Positions 29,934 to 44,300 of a DNA stretch of 64,000 bases are shown here, in pieces (position 1 is the first letter of the stretch; each line of letters starts with the position of its first letter). Both the position numbers and the translations under genes were made by a program. The DNA comes from Adineta vaga (lineage: Eukaryota > Rotifera): contig CP075497.1 of NCBI GenBank assembly GCA_021613535.1, positions 11,222,001 through 11,286,000 on the forward strand. Direction: 5' to 3'. The notes beneath the pieces are model-generated. The model had not been told where the DNA came from, made no database searches, and was given only the letters and a program-made list of their open reading frames with translations.

Positions 29934-30007
29934 TGTTGTTAAGAGAAGAGAAACAAAATAGAAATCGATGTGTATGATGAAGTCTTGCTTCTTTTTTTAT
30001 TGTATGT

Positions 30008-30931
30008 TTACCTACTGCTGTTAGTTTTGGAGCATTTTTTTTCTTCGTCTGTTGTGATAAGAAAAAGCAAGGAAAGGAAGAAAAAAGAATAAATGGTTGG
30101 CATGCAACTAGTTTTCAATATATAAACATATCGACAGGAAACGTTCCGGAATAGAGTTTGTGACTTGAATATAAAACATTTACCTCGATACCAATCGTCT
30201 TCATCACCTTCATTTACTCGTCGATGTCGATTTAATAAGGGAACTTTAGCAGTAGTTGTTGTTGTTGTCGTCAATGTTGACATCGATCCATTTCCATGCG
30301 GAGAATTACCTGCGGCAGTAACAATACATCGAATAGGTGAAATATTAGTTGTACTATTCGAAAAAAGAGTTCGTCGATGTAAATCTAAAAGACTTCGTCG
30401 AACAATTGACGGTATCCGTTTCGGATCGAGTAATGTCTGTGGTGTAAGATTTCTTTGAGGAGTTTCTACATGAATTTGATAACTAGCAGTACGAGGAACA
30501 GTTAGTGCTCCAATACTATTATTTCGTCGATTATGTCCTAATTCTAATGCACTCGGCGAATTTGAATGTTGAGACATTATTGACATTCGTAATGTTGATG
30601 TTGATTTAACATGAAGACAAGTTTCACTTGGAGAACGAACATAGATTGTTGCACGAGGTGATGCATCTATAGCTGGTTCGGATGTAGCACGTATAAAACT
30701 AATCGGTGGTGGAAGCATGGATTGATCGGAATCATTTGAATGTCGATCACGACGTGATGATGGACAAACGCTTACTTTTGTATGCAAAGAATAAGTTGGT
30801 AAAATCGATGGAGGATTACATATTCGTTCAAGTTTTCGAGCTAAACTAATTACTGCTAATAACCAAAGACCAATCACGACTAAGACAAGAAGACTTTCGA
30901 CAAAACTCATTCGATAAATTCCTTCTTCCAT
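30008..30931 (-). CDS. Single-pass membrane protein with Ser/Thr-rich cytoplasmic tail
   Basis: Two exons (30931-30184 and 30048-30008) give 262 residues. I start at MEEGIYRMSF because it is the first in-frame ATG; a TTTAG just upstream could be an acceptor, so an earlier exon is possible. One strong membrane segment at about residues 9-32 (VESLLVLVVIGLWLLAVISLA) is followed by RKLERICNPPS, a juxtamembrane motif that looks conserved. The remaining 220 residues are disordered, basic and Ser/Thr-rich ([32 protein letters not shown]). No family recognised with confidence. Confidence 0.6.
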   Translation of the reverse strand: MEEGIYRMSFVESLLVLVVIGLWLLAVISLARKLERICNPPSILPTYSLHTKVSVCPSSRRDRHSNDSDQSMLPPPISFIRATSEPAIDASPRATIYVRSPSETCLHVKSTSTLRMSIMSQHSNSPSALELGHNRRNNSIGALTVPRTASYQIHVETPQRNLTPQTLLDPKRIPSIVRRSLLDLHRRTLFSNSTTNISPIRCIVTAAGNSPHGNGSMSTLTTTTTTTAKVPLLNRHRRVNEGDEDDWYRGKCFIFKSQTLFRNVSCRYVYILKTSCMPTIYSFFFLSLLFLITTDEEKKCSKTNSSR

Positions 30932-33270
30932 TTCTCCTAAATTTTCCAAGAAAAGATTAATAATTCAATACAAAAGGAGAAAGAAAATTCAATTAGAAGA
31001 ATGAACGATTGATTACTATTTATTTAACGAATAGCTTATTAATTTTGATAGGAAAACTAGACCAAAACATATTTTCAATGAAGATTTTCTTTTCCTTTTT
31101 TTCAAAAGAAAAACTATCGATGTTCGAATCGGAAATTACAGTTTGTTATAGTGACTCTTATTTCTTTCTTTTTTCTAACTATAATTTCATACCGGAAACA
31201 TCGGAGGTTATATAAACGAATAGGAGAAAAGACAAAAGAAGAAAATAATAATAACTAAATAGGATGTAAATAAATAAATAAAAAAAACGTTGAAGTTTAA
31301 TTAAAAGAAGACGTTTAGTTATTTTCATTGAATCGTTCTCATCTGATCATTGAAAATCTAAGGAAAGACATCGAGAATATGAGAAAAAGAAGAAATAGAA
31401 AAGAATCAATCTAATGAGACGATCAAGTGTGCTTCTTCACTGAAGTATTCTTTGAATATAATCAATAATTTTCTCATTGATAGTGTAGAGATTATCGTAC
31501 TGTGAGAGAAAAAGAAATCTTATACAATCAATCATGTTTTCAGTGCAAAAGAAAGTTGTTGAGATAACGAAAAATAATTTCTCAGAAGATAACTTACGTG
31601 TCGAGTTGTTCGACATTGATTATTATTATTATATTAATGTTTATTGTGGAATAATATCTCGATGAAGCATTCATATTATTCTAAAGATAAGTTGCAGAAC
31701 GAAAACATTGATGAAATCGATTAGAAAATATCAATGTGATTATCGTATTTAGAGAGAGAGAGAGAGGGAGGGATAAAAACGTGTCGATACATTCTATTTC
31801 TACAAATTAGACAATCGAAAATATTCTTTTGCAGAAAGAAGTACGTCGAGTTGTTAACAAATGCATCGCATCGTTCGTCAGTAAAGAAAAATGTCGTCTT
31901 TCTATCTTATCCTTATGCTTTTTTCCCTAGTTTTTTTTCTCTATCTTCTTATCTTTGTTCTTCTCATTATATTCTTTTGGAATTAGAGAAAAAGATGAAG
32001 AAGAAGGAAGAAGGCAAAGGAAAATATTGAGCATGTGTCGTTTGAAGATAAAAATATTAAAAAAAAACGGAAGATTTTCTTTCTGACATTGCAATGATTG
32101 AATTATCTATGGAAAATAGAGTTAATCAGATAAATTATTATTTCTTTTTTGTTAATAAATCCAATTTTTATTATGAGAACTTTAAAGACAGTATGAACTA
32201 TTGTGAATCTGACCTTTTATATATATATATAAGATATTCTCTTGAGAAAATACTTCGTATAATTTTTAACCTTGAACTGTCGATGAATGACATGAACAGT
32301 TTTCTTTTTTTTAATTAATTTATTAATACTGATTGCCTGATGACAAGTAGATTTTCTTTTTCTCACTTTGTAGAGAATTGTTTCATAATCATTAAGAAAT
32401 CTTTGCTCTGACACTGATGAATGTCTTCATATTGTTTGCCTTTTAATTTATTAGAAACGAATAGAAGGAAAAAACTAACAAAATACTGCTTATTTTTCTC
32501 GACCTCTTCAAGTATATGTCATCGAAACAAATAATGATCATTCTGCTACTTTGTCCTTTTGGTTTCGGCGAAAATAAATACCAGACGGAAGTTATTACCG
32601 CATGATGTTATCGACGATATTCTACGCACAAACAATAATCCTCTTCTGATAATTGACTCAATCGTTTCCTATCATTGGCTTATTCTCCTCTAATGCAACG
32701 CGAACCTTGATTAACACATTTAGCTTTCTTTCTGTTTTTGTTTTTCCTCGCGAAATTGATGGTAGATTTATGATAGAACATGACAGTATTTTGACTATAT
32801 GCATTGCCTATTCCTTTTATATGATTAGCTGATAGAGTATGTTCATAAAGAAATTGACAGAGCGAAAACGACGGAAAAAAGAACTATACTAACTTCCTTT
32901 TTTAAGAATACAAAAAAAGAAAGAGCATAAACAATGAACGCAGAAAGAAAACATAAGACCTATCTTGAGATTAACATAACCTAATGATGCTTATTGTCTT
33001 TCGATCAAATCTTTTCTGAGGATATTTTTGTCGATGAAGAAATGTTAATTCAGTTGTTGAATGGAAAGAGAAAAGATGAAAGTATACATTATCTAACAAG
33101 AATTATAATTATGATAATGAGAGAAAACAAAATGACAAACTAATGTTCTTTTTTTTTGTTTTTCGAAATTTTATTATGGTTGAATAAATTTTGTTGGTCA
33201 TTCTGTTAAAAAGAGAAAAAGAAAAAGAAAAGAAGAACACGTTCACAACAAAAAATATTCCAATTGAAGA
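30932..33270. other. Intergenic region
   Basis: About 2.3 kb of AT-rich DNA upstream of the membrane-protein gene, with a (GA)n run at about 31753-31767. Open frames at 31009-31215 and 32094-32414 look accidental. No RNA gene or mobile element recognised. Confidence 0.4.
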
Positions 33271-34053
33271 TTAATTTCGCATTTGAAGTGTTGATATAAG
33301 AGATAGTAATTGTAATGCAGGACCAAGTTTCATTTTAAAAATACGAATTAAATGATCTTCTGTTAATAAGGGAAGTGTTCGACCATCGATTTTTTGTTGA
33401 ATAAATTTCTAAATATCAAAATCAGAAGAAAATCAAATAGAAATAATGGAGAATTTACTCGTGCAATATTTTTGTCAGGAAAATGTTTTTCAATAAATCG
33501 ACTCACATCAATAATTGACCATTCATTTAATAATAAAGATGAAGAAGTAGATGTAATTGAACTTCGACTATAATCACATGGTACAGAAATCTTTGATTCA
33601 GATAATGAATTGGATGGTAACGAAAAAGGTCGTTGTGAATTACGGCCTGAATGTGTATAGGAAATTTTTGGTATGCCTCCTATTTGTTGTGAGTGTGTTG
33701 ATGATATCAAAGATGGTAATATACTGACTACATTAGTTTTCGTATCCATAGGTCTAGGTAAAGCAAAATCAAACGTAATTTTTTTCCTCGTTTTGTACTG
33801 TCACATACTCTTTCTTGATATTTCCTGACTCGGTTGCTGAATGAGATGCTGTTGATAATGTATCCGATTTGACTAATGTTTGAAGCCATAAACGATATTG
33901 TTCATAATCTCTTCCACCACTTTGATAAAATCGTTTGAATGTATTACTTGAACTATTGATATCGCGAACTGTTGACGATTTCATTCGACGATTTACAATA
34001 CGTAAACGATGAACAGGTTTTATTGTCGGTCCAATATAATTATCGTTATTCAT
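33271..34053 (-). CDS. SAM-domain protein, polyhomeotic/L3MBTL-like (frame broken in a homopolymer)
   Basis: Two exons (34053-33459 and 33408-33271) encode about 243 residues if the frame is allowed to change once. The N-terminal part is basic and disordered (VHRLRIVNRRMKSSTVRD). The C-terminus is a SAM domain starting at NEWSIIDVSRFIEKHFPDKN and continuing after the intron with FIQQKIDGRTLPLLTEDHLI and MKLGPALQLLSLI. The IDG-LPLL-HL-KLGPAL pattern is that of SAM domains in polyhomeotic, SCM and L3MBTL chromatin proteins, which polymerise; a repressor role is inferred. Between 33770 and 33790 the upstream frame ends at a TGA while the downstream frame continues. Removing one A from the seven-A run on the coding strand joins them (EEKITFDFALPRPMD). 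Confidence 0.7.
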
Positions 34054-35782
34054 TTGTTTTTCGAAAAACAATCTGATTCAATATTGAATATGAAAAAAAA
34101 GGTCTCAACTGTCACAAATTTCTTTGATGTTCTTATTATTTATGGCAATCTTTATGTATTCTTTTAAACGATCGCTACGCATGATGTAGCAAACATCATA
34201 AGTGTGATCACAAAATCATATAGATGGTCTTGCTTGAGTGACTTTCTTTTTGTTAGTTTCATTTTTTTTCTCGATATTGAGAGTGAATTTATATCTATAA
34301 AAAAAATGAGTAATGAAACGAAAATAACTAGACGTTATACCATCTTGATATCAATTCATTTGGACGTAAAAAAACCGAAAACGACGAAGAAATTATATGA
34401 AATATTTTCATGTCAATCTTTCAAGAAGATAATAAGAGAATGCATCAATCAATTCAGATGATATTCAAGTCTAGAAAAAGAAAAGAAAATTGTTATTTCC
34501 ATATTGAAATTAGAATATAAAACATGGAATCAATCGATTTCATATATATATATATATTAGAAGCAATTTCTATACGAACAGATAAGAACCAAGATTTATG
34601 TCATATATATTTCTAAAGTAACAGATGGTCGTGTTTTTGTTTAATTAATTATACGTAAACGACAGATTGTTATTGTCAATGTCATTTAGAATCCATAAAT
34701 AATCATTTTATATCCTTAATTATCATTTGTCTCTACAATAGATCTGACATTTAATCAAAATACTCTGCTCGATAGGAGATCTCCTAATTGTTATAAACAC
34801 CCGTATAGTACTAAGACCTAATTGAAGAAACTTAGCAGAAAGTTTTATGATACGTATGAGATATACAGACGAAAAAGATTTGTTTTTATCTAAAATAATA
34901 TTTGAATTGACGATATGAATAATTAAAATTTATATCATTAAATGACTTTGAACATGCTATAGATGATCGAAGGTTAGAAAAAGTAAATGATCATAGTCTG
35001 AAAAAACAGCTGAACTCAATTAGATATTGGTTGTCTATGGTACATTATCGTTGATTGCTTTTCATGATTTAATGTTACCTGAAGATTGAAAATAAGAAAA
35101 GATTCAATATAGGAAAAAAGAAACTTGCTTACCAATGTGAGATGAAGACCCTGAAAATTGATCGTGCGTATCACCTTTCTACCTTCTTTTATATTACGCA
35201 TACATTCAATGAATCTTCAATCGTAAGAACAACAACGATCATAACTTCAAACTTTAACAATTGAGAATAATTATCGATCTATGGTTTGAGAAAAATCCAA
35301 GCAAATCATTAACGATTTTACAGTGAGATTGTTTTTATACACGAGTATTCTTTTCCGAACAAAACAAAGTAATAAGTTCAGCTTTAATAATCATATCTTT
35401 AAATTGAATAACTATAAAGCAAAAGAATTTTTATTCGATATGTAAGTTTCAACTTGGTAGATGTCGTTAATGATCAACAAATATTATCGTTTATTTTCGT
35501 CAAATCCATTCAACGAAAATAAATATTCGAGTACAAATTTCATCTCAGTGTTTTCATTTTTTTTGTTTTTTTATTGATTTTTGAAGTCGAATATCTTTAA
35601 TAGAGAAAATCTAATTGGATTAGTAATTTCCCATGAATCATCATTGACACAATAGAAAGGAATATGAAAATAAATTATTTCTCTTTTTATTGCGAATCTG
35701 TTGTAAGATTTTTTTCTAACTATTCTTTCTATAGATTCTTAGTTAGTTTCATCTAACTTATTGATTAAATCGTCTACATTCT
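34054..35782. other. Intergenic region between divergent SAM gene and BIRC6
   Basis: About 1.7 kb, AT-rich, no supported gene; contains a (TA)n run near 34544-34557. Holds the promoters of the SAM-domain gene (minus) and BIRC6 (plus). A TTCTATAGATTCTTAG acceptor-like sequence ends about 45 bp before the BIRC6 ATG. Confidence 0.4.
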
Positions 35783-38340
35783 ATGGCAACGAATTTCCAA
35801 ACAGATGAATATCTTTCTGTTGATCATCATCTACGTTCAATTGTTTATAATCCATCATTAAATTCATTAATTTATCTCAATAATAAACAAGAAATCATTG
35901 TTCGTAGTGCTGATCATTTATCCACATTATTTCATCAAACATTACCAATTCATAATTCGAATGAATATTATGAAATAATTCCTTGTCATGATAAATTTCT
36001 ATTCTTAACATCAACACATATCTATGTTCGACAATTATATCAAGGTTTATATTTTCTTGATTCTATTCTATCATCGATTAATGATGAAAATTGTCGTGTT
36101 TTAATCGAATTAACATATGGTGATGCACAATTGTTCTTACAATTATTATCAACATTAGATTTAACATCATTACAACATATTGCAGAATTTCATGATCTAT
36201 TAAAAAAGAAATTTGATGAACATATTTCGTCATCATTATGGAATGTTATACAAATTTCCTATGATTGTCTTAGTGCAATTAAAATTTGTTTTGATATTTT
36301 ACGTTTACATAAACAACAAATACAACAAATACAACAAAATCAAAGTAATCTTTCACCATTACCTGGAATTGTTGTTGTTGGTCTCTTACTTGATTATTTA
36401 ACACGATATTATCATCATAAAAAATCATTAGCTACATCTGCAGATGAACAAATTGGTTCAACAATAGAACCATCTACGTCCTCCTCCACCGCATCATCTT
36501 CAACTGCAGTAACATCGACAACAACAACAACAACAACAACCAGTACATTATTCAATACAAATGGACGAACAACACGTGAACGTTTGATGTTTAGTGAAGC
36601 AACACGATATAGAACATTTACATTATGGCCACATGCTGCTTTTCGATGGTTATCACCGGAAAGTATGGCCAAAGCTGGATTTTATTATTCACCATTGAAA
36701 GATAATGATGATCGTGCGTTATGTTTTGCTTGTACTGTTACACTTGTATGTTGGGAACCATCGGACTCGCCTTGGACAGAACATGGCCGTCATTCTCCAA
36801 ATTGTCCATTTATTAAAGGTGATTTTACTGAAAATGTTCCATTACGTACAACTTGTTCGATTCAACCGGGAAAGAAAATCTTTTCCAATCAACAACAACA
36901 AAAATGGCTGATTAAATCCAATGAATTAATATCACATGAACATATTTTACTCTTTTTAAATTCGGAATGGATTATTCGTTCAGTTGATATCACAAATGTT
37001 ATTCATATAAAAACAACATTAGCATTAAAAACTCTTATTGAACAATTAACAACTGATATCAATCATGAAGATAATTCACAAATTGATAATCCAAATCAAA
37101 CGATTTTTATCGAACATTTCGATCGTTCAACAACACGACGATATTTAAATTCAACTCTTATTCCACTTGCCTTAACTATGTATTCATCGTCACATAATAA
37201 TGAGACGGACAATTCAATCATTTTCACATTTGTTCATATATTAGAAACAAATAAATGTCTTCTATTAACTACAACAACTGCAAATCAATATGATAATATG
37301 ATTTCATCACGTGCATCAACCATTACAAATAGTCCTCATCATGAACAACAATTGATTGAAACTACATCAAATGATCAAATGAAATCTTCGACAAATAATA
37401 AATATGATTATTTAATTGAATTTTCAAATTTTAAACAATCACCTAAACAAGCCTTTCTCTTTCAATTAACAAAAACAAAAATGATTTTATTAATCAATAC
37501 AACTGAATGTATTCATAGTTACTGTATCGAATATGATCAATCGAATTTAACATCAAAAATACATTTCTATCATTGTATTCATCAGTCATCAAACAATGAT
37601 ATTGACATTGATTCTATAAATCCAATCATATTCGATGAAGATGAATCATTAAACACTGATGGACAATCAATGTTGAGTAATGAGGAAGAAACTTTCGAAT
37701 ATGAAGATAATGAAGAAGATGATAATGATGAAACTGATGATGAAGAATTTGGAAAAAAGAATCAGTATTTAAATAAAACTCCGAAGAGGAAACGCTTTTT
37801 AATTTGTTTAAAATCTGGTCCATTGATTTTCTATGATATTTCAACAGTTGGAAATGTCGAAAACAATTCCGAAGGAAATCCAATTGGTATTCTTGCTGAT
37901 CAACAAATAACAGGTCATGTGGAAAAATGTGTTCATGTAAAAGGCACAGAAATCATTTACGCATGGACAAGTGATCTTGGTGTGAAAAAAGTAACGAAGA
38001 AAACTTTTCATTAAAGAAAAACTCTTCATTTTTTTATTTTAGTTTAATATTCGTGATTTATTTCCATCGTATTTTCTACATTTACAATCTGATGATAAAA
38101 TTATGACATCTTCAATCAATCCATCTCAATCGAAAATGTCTTCGGATGAACAAAATATCAATTCATATTCAACATCAACTCTTCGTTCACTTTTATCATT
38201 TACATCATTTGATTCGTCGCCAACGACATATTTCTTTGCTCAAGTAAATTCTTCATTTTGGATTGATACACTCGATACAACGAAAACTAATGTTGATCGA
38301 CATACATGGCGTTTACAACAACCACACATCACTCAATCTC

Positions 38341-38377
<37 letters not shown>

Positions 38378-41300
38378 GCAACAACAATCATCATCATTGA
38401 ATCAACCAACAATTCCATCGATACATATATTTGATTTACAAACCGCTACACCATGTACTTTACATACCATTGAATTTCGTTATACATTAAATCGACAACA
38501 TTTATATAAGAAGAATTTATTTGTTACACTTTATCGATTTTCTAAAGATCAGAATGCTGTAGATCAAAAAATCGAATTTAATCAATTAAATTCCTCATTG
38601 AATTTTTCTAATCAAGATATTCTTGCTGGTCCATATTCATTAATTGACTATTTAGAATCACCAACACATGATCAAGGTCTTATTCAATTATGTTCGTATG
38701 ATTTATTAACGCATAAATCGAAACATTTTCGTCTTGTTCTCGAATCGAAATCAACAACAACAACAACAACATTAGCAAATCAACAAAACTTTTTTCCTAT
38801 TGAAATTATTTCTATAACACTTCGTTCAACAAAACATCAAACACGTTTATTACGTTTATATGATTCATCTACAATCAATTGTTTAATATCAACAATATTA
38901 ACCACAACAAATGAACGAAAAATACTTTTCTCATTAAATTTATTAATATCAATTATTTATACAACAAATGATTCGAATAAATTCAATCAAATCAAATCTT
39001 TAATATTAAATGAAATACTTCTTCAACGAACACTAATCTATACTTCAAGAACAATTGCCAAACGAATGGCAACATTGATCTTAATGATCATAAAAAATGA
39101 TCAAGATATGGATAAATTTATTGAAAATTTTCTAAATCTCTTTCCAATGAATGAACAGTACTTATTGGGATTTAAATCATCATCAGCATTGAAATGGTTT
39201 TTTATCATCATTGGACAATGGACGAAAACATATCAATATCAAGTTGGAAAGAAATTATTACAATGGTTATTGGAATTAGCGGAAATTATTAAAAATACAG
39301 ATACAATTCAGCGACAATCGTTAAGAAATAAGTAAGATATTGAATTTATTTGAATGTTTTTTTCAAGTTTTTTATGATGAATGTTTAGATTTGGATTTTA
39401 TTCGGATCCATTTGATGCGCATTTATTTGATGTTGATCTTGCTACTTTAATTGAATGTAGTCTTCGTCAACGAAATTGCAATACATCATCATCAACATCT
39501 TCAAATTCAACTAATCCATCACAATCATCTCGTCCACCTGGTATGAATGATAATTGTTATGATCCACGGATCTATTCTCGTTATGGTACAACAGGTTTAC
39601 CTATCATACCAACCGATCCGGAATCATTGTATTCAACAGCAAATATTCAATATGCTTTAACAAAACTTTTACCAAATTCTTTATCATCATCAAATGTTTA
39701 TTTAAAACCAATTCCAGGTCTTTTTGAAATTACACCATTAAATTATACTATTCATTCAGCAGCTGAAGGTACACGTCTTGAACGTGTTGATATGACACAT
39801 TTATTAACATTACGAACATATGAAACAACAAGTGCACCTCCACCATCGAATGTTGCTTTTGGTACTGCATCACATCATCTTTATCATCCAACAACATCAA
39901 GTTCAATTCCTCCGCCACCTCTTCCACCGGCTATATCAACATTTAATTCTACAAATACATTTCCATTTTCATTTCCTACACCTAATATCAATTCATATTA
40001 TGATACACTTTACATGTTACCATCTGCGAACAATTCAACAACCACGTCTACAACAATGAATGATCCAACATCAACTAATGTTTCGTCTTTTCCTATGACC
40101 ACAACAACAAGTACAACGACAATTGATAATTCGTTAAGTGGTAATTTAATTGCACCACCTTGGTTACCACATTTAGCATCAAAATTCAAAGATAAACAAG
40201 GTTTACAAAAAGAAAAATTAAAATTAATTGCCAAGAAAAATAAAGCAGCTGCGGCACAATCTTCTATGTTAAAAAAGAATTCAGCTTTATTTAATGATCT
40301 TATTCCATCATCGAAACTTTCGTCATCAGCATCGGCTGTTCTTCTTCCAACTCAAGCAATTCATTCTTCAAATATGCATTCATCTACAAATAAAAATCGT
40401 TCCGATGATGATAATCTTGATCAACAATCTACAACAACAACAGCAACTCCAATAACGACAACATTAGATGAAATTCTAACTCAACTATCAAATAATCTTC
40501 TTCATGGACAATATTTACCTTTATATCAATTCGTTATTGATCGTTTCTCCGGTGGTGGTCGAAGTCATTTTGTGTTAGATTTTGGTCAACAAGTGACCTT
40601 AACCGATATATTGATTCCATCTTGTCAAGAATTAGCTTCATTAAGTTTAGATTTTTGGACTCATGGTGAACATATCGATTGTCAACGTTTATTTTCTTCT
40701 ACATATATATCTACTCAACCATTCTTTCTTCATGATTTACAACCGGCAATCATCGCTCGATATATTCGTATAACATTAATTGGTCAATCAAATCTTTCCA
40801 TTTCATCGGTTCGTTTACCCGTTGGATATTTCTTTGGTTATCCATATATTTTAAATAATGATGAGAATAATTTAACTAATGAAAATCTTTCCAATCATCA
40901 TGATAAATATCAAATTAAATTACAAGTTATCGAAGGAATTTATGAAACTTTAATCTCAAATTATGCTCTATGTCGACAGAAATTATTTCATTTATTATCC
41001 ACAGTGAATAATTTTGAAAAGAATTTCATTGAAAAAATCTATCGTGAATGTCTTCAATTACAAATTCAAATAAATCAAGCTCAAAGACAAATTCAACAAT
41101 GTAAACAAATATTAAAAATCGAAACCTTTCCAATGGAGAATTCACAACCAACGAGTGATTATTTGAAATTATTAGCAGATTTATTAACGAGTGAATTAAC
41201 TTCATTATCAGGAATAATGCAACAAGCTGAAAAGTAAATCCTTAAAATAAATCGAAGAACATTTTGAAATTCTTCTTTTCTTTTTAGTTCAACATCGTTC

Positions 41301-44300
41301 ATTTCGTTGAATCAAGCATTACAAATCTTTGACACATTTGCAATTCGTCATGTTCAAATTGTTGATATGCCTAAACGTTTATTACAATTATGTTCATATC
41401 ATTCCTGGTGGCCTGAATTTGTAAAAGAATGTTTTCAACGTTATTTTCTTTCCAATGAAATCTTAACTCTTGATCAACAACAATCCTTATTCATTAATCT
41501 TGTTGATCTTTGTGAACAAACACTTTTAACCATGAATTCATCAACTGATTCTATCCTATCATATAATCGTCTTTTAGCTATTGAATATCTGAATAATACT
41601 TATGATTTATTATTAAATACAAAGAAGAATCATCAATCAATTGAATGGTTATTATTATTTATCTATCGTTTATCAGAAAAGAATCTTTTTCCTTATTATT
41701 ATGAACAAACAAATAAGAAAAGTCATTTTTCACAATCAATTACCAAACATTGGCAATTTCTTCATACATCATCCATTATTCCCAGTCCACGTTTAGTCAA
41801 TCCTTCAACAAATTATCGTCGAAAACTACGTAAAGAAACCTTATTAAAAAAGCCTTCGAAATCTTCCTCATCAGCACTCTCCACTCAAACACCTTCCTCT
41901 TCCTCTTCATCGATCATCATATCTCAATCGAATTCCATCGATTATTTTTGTCAACGATCATTAGTTGTCAATATTTGTCAATATCTTCTGGATATTCTCA
42001 TATCAAATCAAAATCTTTCGAATGAATTATTCATTCTTATTTGCAAATCTTTATCGGATATAAGTCGATCATGTAAACCATTAATTCTATTAAATGAATA
42101 TACAACAAAAGAGAATTTAATTCAATTAATCTTTCAAAATCAACAAGTTTGGGTAAAACATGCATTGATCTATTTTCTCAGTGATTTTATTGATAATGAA
42201 ATTTATTTACCAAATGAAATCTCGGAAAATGAACATGAAGAAGAGGAAATTGAAGTTGATAATGAAGAAGAAGAATGGACAAAGAAGAAACATTTTCCTG
42301 CATTTAAAAAATCCAAGAAGAAAATCAATTCACTCGATCAAGATATTCTTTATCCAACAACTGATGAATTTCTATATCTATTAACACAATCATCTTCATT
42401 TCATCAATTGAATACTTCATCTCCACAACAAAATCTTTATTCAAATCCAAATTATGATATTATTCCATTTTCAATTGATAATCGTCTCGATGGAAATATT
42501 CAATTCATTTTTGATCTTTTCACCATTAATCAATCGTATAAAATACAAAAATTTCTTAATAAAAATCTCATTCAATCCAATTCGAATACATTTCAATATG
42601 ATTTACATATGGAAAATTCGTCGTTAACAAATTCAGAAATGAAAAACTTCTTTTCACAAACAACAAGTGAATTATTAAATGAAATCTTTCAAACAATGTT
42701 ATGTGAATTAATTGAAAAACAAGACAAATTTTCCTATGAAATATTCGACAATATCGAACATTTACTTTCGTCATATTTATTGATTTCTTTAGGAAATTAT
42801 TCGAAAAATTTCCATCAGAAACAAACAGAAGTTGTACAAACAAATCAACCACCGATTAATATTCATTTAAAACCATTATTTCTTATGTCAATTGAAATTT
42901 TAAATAAATTTTTAAGATTTCTTTTGAATTCTTCATTAGTTACACTTCGTCTCTGGCATCATCTATTTTCATTATTATATTATTCAAGTACAAATATTCA
43001 ATTAGCAAATCAAATGAAACTAAATTGGTTCTGTGGAGAAATTGAAAATAGTTTATTTGCACAGATTTGGTTGAAATTTATACAAACAACTCATGAAATA
43101 ATTGATGAAAGTACAATTGATGTTATTATTAATTATTTTGAACGATTATTTATGTGTAATGATGAACATTCAACTAATTCGGAACATTCCAAATCAAGTA
43201 AACGAATTGCGACAACAGATGAATCGATTTCATTTGAAGAAACTTCATCATCGAGTCATACCAATCGTCTTTATTTAAATACATTATTATCACTTTTAAA
43301 TCGTCTCATTCTCAATGGTTTTCATGGACCTTTGAATTGTCATTTGAAATTTCTAACTTATCTTTTCAAACAAAATTTTTCTCAAGCAACATCAACAATT
43401 CGTTTAACATTGTGTCGAAATATTATCGATTTTGTTTGGTCATTTTGTTATTCCTATTCGCCACTTTCATTTACTCTAACAGATATTCATCCATTAATAT
43501 GTTTTCTTAATTACGATCGACTTCATCCTCATCGTCAAAGTTCATCAACAACAAATCCAATTGTTCCATCTTCATCACCAATTAATAAATGGCAATTAAT
43601 GAATACTGTTAATAAACTTTCCATACAAAATAATCAATCACCATCGACAGTTCCAACAACGAATGAATCAACAGCAAATACGAAAACATCACTGGTTCGT
43701 CGACAAAGTAATTTACGAGATATTTGTGTTCGACAAATGATTTTATTAATAACAAAACTAATGGAAAATCCAAATCAATCGATTGATCAACAACGAAAAC
43801 GTTTTAAATTCGAACAAGGTGATCAAAAACAATCGAATGAAATCCTTATTGACGATGAATCCGATGCTATACTTGAATCGACTTATATCGAAAAACTTCT
43901 TTCCATTCTTTCAACTTGTCATTCAGCATTAGATTCATCTGCATCGATTCCATTGACTTCATCAATTAAATTTCTTGCTGCATCTATCACTTCAACAACA
44001 GATTATTCATCATTTATTCATACAACAATACGATTAAATCTAAATGATTTACTTTCCGTTGGTGATAGTATATATTACTGTTTATCATCATTTTTATTAC
44101 AAACAAATTATCTTTTACCAATTCTTTGTCATTATTTATCAACAAAACCACTTCTTTCATCACCATTATTATTATTCATTATCTATTCGTTACATCATTC
44201 ACGAAATCATGAAGACGAAGAAAAAGAAGAAGAAGAATTCAAACGAAACGAATTTCTTGATTTATTAGTGAATAATTTCATTTCATTTTCAAATCATCTA

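Noticed and set aside
32650-32835. Plus-strand open stretch of about 58 codons
   Set aside because: Starts after stop codons without an acceptor and shows no family resemblance.
36415-36672. Minus-strand frame with a valine run inside BIRC6
   Set aside because: Antisense shadow of the Thr-rich (ACA)n stretch of BIRC6.
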